A stretch of DNA of 39,564 nt from a virus, in IMG/VR virus record IMGVR_UViG_3300027917_000087, positions 1-39,564 of that record; one strand, 5' to 3'. The notes under the pieces were generated by a model. That model did no database searches. It was given only the letters and a program-made list of their open reading frames with translations, and was not told where the DNA came from. Below, piece after piece: positions 34,171-39,564 of this stretch (position 1 is its first letter; each line of letters starts with the position of its first letter). The position numbers and the translations under genes are program-made.

Positions 34171-36251
34171 TAAAGGTAGAACTTAGAAACGGTAATGCCC
34201 TGGGCGATATTTTGATGATGACTTGCGTTGTCAGGGACTTTAAGAAGCAGTATGCGGATAGGTTTTTGGTGCGTGTAAAGACGAAATGTGCTCATGTTTG
34301 GGACCATAACCCCTATTTGAGCGATTTCGAGGAATATGATATTTCTTGCAATTTAGGTCCCCTGAAAGCGACAAACGGATCTAACACGAGTGGGCTCCAC
34401 TATGCCAATGGATTCAGGCTTTCCCTGGAGCAAAACATAAATCTCCCCATTAACCAGGGACATATAAAGCCAGATCTTCATTTGTCCGATGCAGAAAAGA
34501 ATCAACGATGGATAGATGGAAGATACTGGATAATAGTAGCTGGGGGGAAAGATGATTTTACAACTAAATGGTGGGTGCAAGAACGCTGGCAGAAAGTTGT
34601 CGATGCCCTTCCCTGGATCACATTTGTCCAGGTAGGGGAGTTAAAAATAGACCATCACCACAAGCCCCTGGAAGGGAAAAACGTCATAAATCTCCTTGGC
34701 AAAACCCAGGATCCAGAAACAGGGCTTAGAGATCTGTTCAGCCTTTTTTATCATTGTGATGGATCGGTGGGGCTTATCTCCATGCAAATGCACTTAGCGG
34801 CGGCTTTTGATAAGGCTTGTGTGGTGGTAGCAGGGGCGAGGGAGCCAAGATCCTACGAGAACTATAACGATCATGTGTATCTCACTAACCAGGGGACGTT
34901 ACGGTGTAAAAACCATTGTGAAAACTGCAAGCATTACCATGAAGCTATCGCCTTAAAGAAGAAAGAGAAGCATTGTTCAATAGTCAACGGTAAGATCCCC
35001 CAGGATCTTTTTTACAGTAAACAACTATGCCCTGATTACGATCCGATAAATCCTACCCTTCGGTACATTTACGGATGCTGGAAGAAGGGGATTAATAGTT
35101 GTTCCAATAACGTAAAAATTAATGGGGAAAGATACGCTAAGTGCATAGCGTTAATTCAGCCAGAGGATGTTATCAAGGGCATTGAATCTTACTATAAAAA
35201 TGGGGCTCTTACGCCAATCGAGAAGCCAGCTACTTTACAAGTAACCTTTACCCCCAAGGAAACCAGCAGTAAACAAACGCTGGTATGGGATAAACCGATC
35301 TTTAAGATGTTCGGGAACGCACATAACTATATAGGCGGCGAAAAGTCTATGACCTGGATAATGCGAGCTATGCAAAAGAAGGGTTATCACGTTCAGTTTG
35401 TCCCTTCCAAGCAAGTGTGCTCTACCTTTAGAGCCAACATTCCAGGGGTAGAAATTACAAACCGCCTTACGGATCCTTGCGAGATATTTATGCTCTATGC
35501 CAACGATACCGTCTATAGTTTTCAAAAGGAAGAGTATGCTATATTTGAGCACATAACCGCCGAAAAGAAAGTTATGATGCTCAATTACAAGATTGGCGGT
35601 GCGGCTAAAGCGGAATGGGCTAAAACCTGGGACCTTTACGGATTTCTTTGTAGTCAAATGGAAGCGGATTATCTAGGGTCCGTCCCAGGGGTTAATACTT
35701 TCGTGCTTCCCCCAGCAGTAGATATAGATGAATTTCTCAACCAGGGAGAGATTACCTACAATAGAACACTTCACATGGTACGGCATAGCTCCCAGGGGGA
35801 CAAAAAATACGCTCACGATGAGAATGAAATAATAGAAGCGATCAGAGAGAAAAGCCCTACAACTCTGTTTTCTTATATGCCAGGACCTACTTTTTTGAGA
35901 GATATGCACAAGGTGGCTAATTTATATTTCAGCCAGATCCCTGTGATAGAATTTCTGAAAAAGGGAACGTGCTACTGGTATAGACTTCCCGAAGGTTATT
36001 CGGACCAGGGACCGAGGACTATAGTTGAAGCTATGGCAATCGGGCTACCCTGTCTTGCGGATCCCAGGTGGGGAGCGAAAGACAGAATAACCGAGGAAAC
36101 AGGCTGGTTATGCGAGAGCTTCCAGGAGTATGTGGATACTATTGTTTCGCTTGATGCGAAGATAGTTCAGCATAAAGGAGAAGCATCGAAAAACCGAGCC
36201 AGGGAGCACTTTCACCCTGATAACTGGATAAAGGCGATTGTAGAATTTTAA
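34161..36251 (+). CDS. two-headed glycosyltransferase: GT9-like plus GT4-like
   Basis: The 696-residue protein joins two GT-B enzymes. Residues 1 to about 345 are GT9-like: a start RNGNALGDILMMTCVVRDF, a central GGKDDFTTKWWVQERWQKVV, and SVGLISMQMHLAAAFDKACVVVAGAREP near 204-231. A Cys-rich block (about 250-330) recurs in phage and bacterial GT9 relatives. Residues about 375-696 are GT4-like, with a GNAHNYIGGEKSMTWIMRAM start and the donor-binding EGYSDQGPRTIVEAMAIGLPCL near 611-632. Fusion suggests that two consecutive sugar additions are coordinated. It ends the cassette just before a strong terminator. Confidence 0.75.
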   Translation: MDLIKVELRNGNALGDILMMTCVVRDFKKQYADRFLVRVKTKCAHVWDHNPYLSDFEEYDISCNLGPLKATNGSNTSGLHYANGFRLSLEQNINLPINQGHIKPDLHLSDAEKNQRWIDGRYWIIVAGGKDDFTTKWWVQERWQKVVDALPWITFVQVGELKIDHHHKPLEGKNVINLLGKTQDPETGLRDLFSLFYHCDGSVGLISMQMHLAAAFDKACVVVAGAREPRSYENYNDHVYLTNQGTLRCKNHCENCKHYHEAIALKKKEKHCSIVNGKIPQDLFYSKQLCPDYDPINPTLRYIYGCWKKGINSCSNNVKINGERYAKCIALIQPEDVIKGIESYYKNGALTPIEKPATLQVTFTPKETSSKQTLVWDKPIFKMFGNAHNYIGGEKSMTWIMRAMQKKGYHVQFVPSKQVCSTFRANIPGVEITNRLTDPCEIFMLYANDTVYSFQKEEYAIFEHITAEKKVMMLNYKIGGAAKAEWAKTWDLYGFLCSQMEADYLGSVPGVNTFVLPPAVDIDEFLNQGEITYNRTLHMVRHSSQGDKKYAHDENEIIEAIREKSPTTLFSYMPGPTFLRDMHKVANLYFSQIPVIEFLKKGTCYWYRLPEGYSDQGPRTIVEAMAIGLPCLADPRWGAKDRITEETGWLCESFQEYVDTIVSLDAKIVQHKGEASKNRAREHFHPDNWIKAIVEF

Positions 36252-36282
36252 TTGCCCTAAAATAGCCTAATAAAAAAGCTAC

Positions 36283-36317
36283 AAAAAACCCTTGATATTA
36301 GTATCAGGGGTTTTTTT
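36283..36317 (+). terminator. strong bidirectional intrinsic terminator
   Basis: AAAAAACCCTTGATA (36283-36297) and TATCAGGGGTTTTTTT (36302-36317) form a long stem with one G-U pair and a TTAG loop, flanked by A and T runs on both sides. It closes the glycan-enzyme cassette and would stop transcription from either direction. The following GGAAGGA is the binding site of the Fe-S protein gene. Confidence 0.88.
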
Positions 36318-36330
36318 ATGGAAGGACCTC

Positions 36331-36639
36331 ATGGAAATAAAGCCGAAGTGTAAGAAATGCGGTGGTTGTTGCAAATCACCGTTTATCGCTTTTGAGGGCA
36401 TTGACCTGGATAAAGGCGATCCGCTAGAGCTGGTTAGATACTATAACTACCATAATTTTGATCCCATGCAGAAGGTAATCGGGGGGAAAAGGGTCCTTTG
36501 TATAAGGATCCCCATCCCTTGCAATTACCTGGATGAAGAAACAGGGCTTTGTGTGATTTACGATAATCGTCCCATTGTTTGCCGAGATTATTTTTGTGAG
36601 AAAGCAATCGGGGATGCAATTAAAGTAGTAGGAGAATAA
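36331..36639 (+). CDS. YkgJ-like Fe-S (or Zn) cluster protein
   Basis: The 102-residue protein starts at ATG 36331 behind GGAAGGACC. Extending the frame to 36292 would place the start inside the terminator. It has the cysteine layout of the YkgJ/UPF0153 family: CKKCGGCCK at the N-terminus, PCNYLDEETGLCVIYDNRP in the middle, and VCRDYFC at the end. Members bind a metal or Fe-S cluster and often accompany radical SAM or modification genes. It lies between the glycan cassette and the Ser-rich adhesin, 1 nt before the latter. Its partner here may be the radical SAM enzyme, which is inference. Confidence 0.82.
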   Translation: MEIKPKCKKCGGCCKSPFIAFEGIDLDKGDPLELVRYYNYHNFDPMQKVIGGKRVLCIRIPIPCNYLDEETGLCVIYDNRPIVCRDYFCEKAIGDAIKVVGE

Positions 36640-36640
36640 A

Positions 36641-39319
36641 GTGGCTTTTACCGCTACGACTAACAAAGTTACGTCAGGACCGAGCAACAGCGATCCTCTT
36701 GTTCAGGCTTTTAACTGTTTTGCGAACACAAGGATACTAGCCCTTTTTATATGGTCCAACAATAATGCACAGAGGGCAGGGGGGGCTCCTTCGTTTAACA
36801 GCGTTCCGATGCAACAGGCTGGAACTACGAGGATAGCTGGTAACGAAGTTTCTTCTGAATTATGGTACATGCTAGATCCCCCTACTGGAACGGCATACGA
36901 TATTAGTGTCCCTAATACCAATGCGGATGATATTGGTATTCATGCTCAAACCTTTCAGGGATCGACAAAGGCTGTATTGTTCGCTTCGGGTGGGACTACT
37001 ACTGATAGTTCTACTCCATCGGTAACGCTAAATAGCGTTCCTGATGGATCGGCTGTAATGTCAGGTAATGCAAGTGGTTATAAAGACACCCCTACCGCAT
37101 ATTCCCATACGCAAATTTATGCGTATGATGGTCCAAACTGGAGTTCAGCTAGTCAGTATGAGATAAAAAGCGGAACAGGAAACACTACGCATCAATTCAC
37201 CTACGGTGGCTCTGATGATGTTGCCATGTGTGCGGCGGCTTGGGAAGAATCTTCGGAGTCAAGTTCATCGAGCTCGATGAGTTCAAGTTCGAGTTCTCTT
37301 AGCTCTTCCTCTTCCTCTTCGTCCTCATCTTCTTCGGAATCCAGCTCTTCAATCGCTTCCTGGTTTATTCGGGAGTATTTTGAAGATGCTACAGACTACG
37401 ATGAAACATTTTGGACAAGTTATGCGGATGGTACAAACATTGTTGATCCAAACTACGATGCTTCTCTTGTTACTGGTGCTCCTGATGAGTGGGGGAGTGA
37501 ATGTTGTAGATTTGCGAGGGTACAAACCTCTGGTGGTGCGTACATTTATACACCACCAACATTTTCTGGTCAGGGGGGAAATACCGAACAGACCCATTAT
37601 GTCAGAATGGATTTTATCATACAGAGTGCTAGCTGGAACTCTGATGATGATCGCTTTTTGCTTTTCTCTACCTATGATGAAGGTACGTCCGTTTTTGGCA
37701 TATATGTTTGGTACAGTTCGGGAGTGTATAGGCTTACCGCTTTTTTTAAGGATGATTGGACCTTAAACTATTATGTCGGTCCAGCCATAACCACAGACCA
37801 GTTATATAGAATTGAAGCAAAATGGGATTTAAGCGATGAAACCTGGGAATGGAGAATAAACGGAGTAACGGAAGATCAGGGGTCTTTAACAGGATCGGCG
37901 TTAGACCACCAGCCCACTTCGTATTATTTTGGTGTTTTTGCAGGTATTGGATCATTCACCGCTAATATATTCGCCGATTTTGTTATAGCGAACAGGGTAG
38001 AATGGGACTACTCATCTTCGAGTGAATCCTCATCCTCTGGATATTCATCGAGCTCCAGCTCCAGTTCTTCGATTTCGAGTTCATCCTCTTCGAGTTCAAT
38101 CAGTTCCAGTTCATCCTCTTCCAGTTCTTCGATTTCGAGTTCATCCTCATCGAGTTCGGTTAGTTCGTCCTCATCCAGTTCTTCGATTTCAAGCTCTTCC
38201 TCTTCGAGCTCGATCAGTTCAAGTTCATCCTCATCTTCGCTTTCGAGCTCCAGTTCCAGTTCTTCAATTTCAAGCTCTTCCTCTTCGAGTTCGATCAGTT
38301 CAAGTTCATCGAGTGAGAGCAGTTCAAGTTCCAGCTCTTCTCTTAGTTCTTCAAGTTCATCATCTTCGATTTCCAGTTCCAGTTCATCAGAGTCGAGCTC
38401 TTCTTCATCATCGAGCATTAGCTCGTCAAGCTCATCGAGCTCTATTAGTTCCAGTTCGTCCTCATCCAGTTCATCAGAGTCGAGCTCGTCCTCATCATCG
38501 AGTATTAGCTCTTCCAGTTCAAGCTCTTCGATTTCGAGCTCTTCTTCTTCCAGTTCTATTAGTTCCTCATCTTCCAGCTCCAGTTCATCGGAGTCGAGCT
38601 CTTCCTCATCATCAAGCGAGAGCTCTTCCAGCTCCAGCTCATCAGAGTCGAGCTCATCTTCATCATCGAGTATTAGTTCTTCGAGTTCCAGTTCTTCGAT
38701 TTCAAGCTCGTCCTCTTCAAGCTCGATTAGTTCAAGCTCTTCTTCTTCCAGCTCTTCGATTTCGAGTTCGTCCTCTTCGAGCTCGATCAGTTCATCGAGC
38801 TCCAGTTCTTCACTATCGAGCTCTTCATCCTCTGAATCGAGTTCTTCAAGTTCGAGTTCTTTAAGCTCCAGCTCTTCAAGTGAAAGCAGTTCGAGTTCCA
38901 GTTCTTCGATTTCAAGCTCTTCATCTTCCTCATCATCGAGCGAGAGCTCTTCTTCATCGAGTTCATCAGCCATTCCCGATGTAGGAACAAGGTGCTGGGG
39001 GCATGACAACATAGATACTGGATTGGATGATTATGCTGATGATTTTTCTAACTGGAGTGGGACCGCTACTGCTTCTGGATCAGGGGACACCGAGATTCTA
39101 ACTGTTTTGGATAGTGAAGAAGGAATTTCAAACAAAGTTCAAACAGGAGCTAAAGAGCTTGTCATTGAGTATGACTACTACAGGACAGGAAGCGGTACGC
39201 CAGGAACGATTTACTACAAAACTGCCGCAACCGAGGGAGCTCTCGATGCCCAGGGCTGGACCCTTTACACTTCACATTTCACTTCCCTGGGATGGGTTCA
39301 GGTGAGGGTGCTTAATTAA
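36641..39319 (+). CDS. Ser-rich multidomain adhesin/tail fibre
   Basis: The 892-residue protein uses a GTG start behind AGGAGAATAAA, 1 nt after the YkgJ-like stop. Residues 1 to about 203 form a beta-sandwich common in phage adhesins (NTRILALFIWSNN, SSELWYMLDPPTG, AMCAAAWEES). A first Ser linker (about 204-237) precedes a LamG/concanavalin-like domain (about 240-455: WFIREYFEDATDYDETFWTSY, YRIEAKWDLSDETWEWRIN). A second linker of about 319 residues (458-776) is almost pure Ser in Ser8-X units. Residues 777-892 form a last beta domain. There is no signal peptide, in keeping with a virion protein. The Ser tracts are plausible O-glycosylation targets. Confidence 0.75.
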   Translation: MAFTATTNKVTSGPSNSDPLVQAFNCFANTRILALFIWSNNNAQRAGGAPSFNSVPMQQAGTTRIAGNEVSSELWYMLDPPTGTAYDISVPNTNADDIGIHAQTFQGSTKAVLFASGGTTTDSSTPSVTLNSVPDGSAVMSGNASGYKDTPTAYSHTQIYAYDGPNWSSASQYEIKSGTGNTTHQFTYGGSDDVAMCAAAWEESSESSSSSSMSSSSSSLSSSSSSSSSSSSESSSSIASWFIREYFEDATDYDETFWTSYADGTNIVDPNYDASLVTGAPDEWGSECCRFARVQTSGGAYIYTPPTFSGQGGNTEQTHYVRMDFIIQSASWNSDDDRFLLFSTYDEGTSVFGIYVWYSSGVYRLTAFFKDDWTLNYYVGPAITTDQLYRIEAKWDLSDETWEWRINGVTEDQGSLTGSALDHQPTSYYFGVFAGIGSFTANIFADFVIANRVEWDYSSSSESSSSGYSSSSSSSSSISSSSSSSSISSSSSSSSSSISSSSSSSSVSSSSSSSSISSSSSSSSISSSSSSSSLSSSSSSSSISSSSSSSSISSSSSSESSSSSSSSLSSSSSSSSISSSSSSESSSSSSSSISSSSSSSSISSSSSSSSSSESSSSSSSSISSSSSSSSISSSSSSSSISSSSSSSSSSESSSSSSSSESSSSSSSSESSSSSSSSISSSSSSSSISSSSSSSSISSSSSSSSSSISSSSSSSSISSSSSSSSLSSSSSSESSSSSSSSLSSSSSSESSSSSSSSISSSSSSSSSSESSSSSSSSAIPDVGTRCWGHDNIDTGLDDYADDFSNWSGTATASGSGDTEILTVLDSEEGISNKVQTGAKELVIEYDYYRTGSGTPGTIYYKTAATEGALDAQGWTLYTSHFTSLGWVQVRVLN
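37250..37351 (+). repeat. polyserine linker 1
   Basis: About 34 codons, nearly all Ser, with sparse Glu, Met, Leu and Ile, separate the N-terminal beta domain from the lectin-like domain. All six Ser codons are mixed, so the repeat is clear in protein but blurred in DNA. Confidence 0.85.
38012..38968 (+). repeat. polyserine linker 2, Ser8-X period
   Basis: About 319 codons encode Ser runs separated by single Ile, Glu, Leu or Val, most often eight Ser then one other residue (27-nt period). Near the start the runs read 9, 8, 10, 8, 8, 8, and later runs are 6, 8 or 10. TCN and AGY codons alternate irregularly, with recurring blocks such as AGTTCTTCGATTTCGAG. The region links the lectin-like domain to the C-terminal domain. 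Confidence 0.92.
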
Positions 39320-39328
39320 GGATAAACT

Positions 39329-39564
39329 ATGGCGACTAAAGTAACAGTATATGTAGATCCAGATGCCACAGGGCTTAATAACGGAACATCATGGGAAAAT
39401 GCCTACACTTCCCTTAATGCCGCCCTAGCCGCCGAAGCAAAAGATCTTACGGCATCAGACGAGTATTATTACTTTGAATGTCGGGCTAGTCAGGGAAGCG
39501 TTGACAATACGGCTGTAAATGTTACGTCAACGTGGGTAACTGATGATACTAGGTGGGTTCTCAT
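39329..39564 (+). CDS. start of a beta-helix tail-spike-like protein (partial)
   Basis: ATG 39329 follows AAGGATAAACT and the frame stays open to the window end (78 codons). The N-terminus reads VTVYVDPDATGLNNGTSW followed by ENAYTSLNAALAAEA. This is the entry motif of many right-handed parallel beta-helix proteins (pectate-lyase-like, tail spikes and adhesins). The gene follows the Ser-rich adhesin in the same transcript direction, so a second receptor-binding or polysaccharide-degrading protein is likely. The C-terminus is not visible. Confidence 0.7.
   Translation, partial: MATKVTVYVDPDATGLNNGTSWENAYTSLNAALAAEAKDLTASDEYYYFECRASQGSVDNTAVNVTSTWVTDDTRWVL

Noticed and set aside
29662-36251. 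DNA hypermodification pathway (glycosylated bases)
   Set aside because: The glycosyltransferases are GT9/GT4-like, as in surface polysaccharide pathways, and no thymidylate-synthase-like, base hydroxylase or deoxynucleotide kinase gene is visible. A glycan or protein target fits better, though the window does not show the rest of the genome.
36292-36330. Upstream extension of the YkgJ-like gene
   Set aside because: The extra residues would be encoded by the terminator hairpin and T-run. ATG 36331 has a proper GGAAGGA site.
38022-38864. 280-codon +1 frame rich in Arg, Pro, His and Leu within the Ser tract
   Set aside because: It arises from reading Ser codons in another frame, with no binding site or domain.
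38012-38968. CRISPR-like or tandem DNA repeat array
   Set aside because: The periodicity is in the protein (Ser8-X). The DNA units vary in codon choice and there are no unique spacers.

Overview
The window is a contiguous stretch of a tailed double-stranded DNA bacteriophage genome (Caudoviricetes). Every gene lies on the + strand. Genes abut or overlap by 1-53 nt, often with ATGA or TAATG stop/start junctions, and most have a clear GGAGG-type ribosome binding site. The anchor is a major capsid protein of the N4-gp56 family, followed by adaptor and propeller-like tail proteins of the kind found in podovirus-like phages. Nothing in the sequence identifies the host. Composition is moderately AT-rich by eye. 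No tRNA, rRNA, CRISPR array, integrase or insertion sequence was seen, and no gap between genes exceeds 100 bases.

Layout. (1) 1-1403: the end of an upstream gene, then a lysis-like cassette of two small membrane proteins, a secreted FN3-like protein and an M15 peptidase endolysin preceded by a 10-codon leader ORF. (2) 1496-7244: the head and connector region, with the major capsid protein, an unidentified structural protein, a strong terminator at 3271-3317, an acidic protein, a head-tail adaptor, two tandem paralogous Gly-rich proteins and a coiled-coil protein. (3) 7257-20597: one 4446-residue open reading frame. It is a polyvalent protein combining an N6-adenine-type DNA methyltransferase, an SNF2-like helicase/ATPase, a JAMM/RadC-like metalloprotease domain and a C-terminal LPD38-like region, and is probably carried in the virion and injected. 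(4) 20594-29611: four large tail and fibre proteins (propeller-like, coiled-coil, FN3/lectin-like, jelly-roll tip). (5) 29662-36251: a seven-gene cassette of glycan-type enzymes, namely a small-molecule methyltransferase, a probable glycosyltransferase, a radical SAM/SPASM protein, a sulfotransferase, a small APS-kinase-like protein, a GT9-like glycosyltransferase and a two-headed GT9/GT4-like glycosyltransferase. It ends at a strong terminator. (6) 36331-39564: a YkgJ-like Fe-S protein, an 892-residue adhesin with two polyserine linkers (the longer about 319 residues, mostly Ser8-X units), and the start of a beta-helix tail-spike-like protein.

Working model (inference): the giant protein protects and manages the incoming genome, while the glycan/sulfation cassette decorates either a host surface glycan or the phage's own Ser-rich fibre. 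Two sequence-wide signals support a history of strong restriction pressure. On reading, I found no instance of the four GC-only palindromic tetramers GGCC, CCGG, GCGC and CGCG, while GGATCC is several-fold more frequent than expected.
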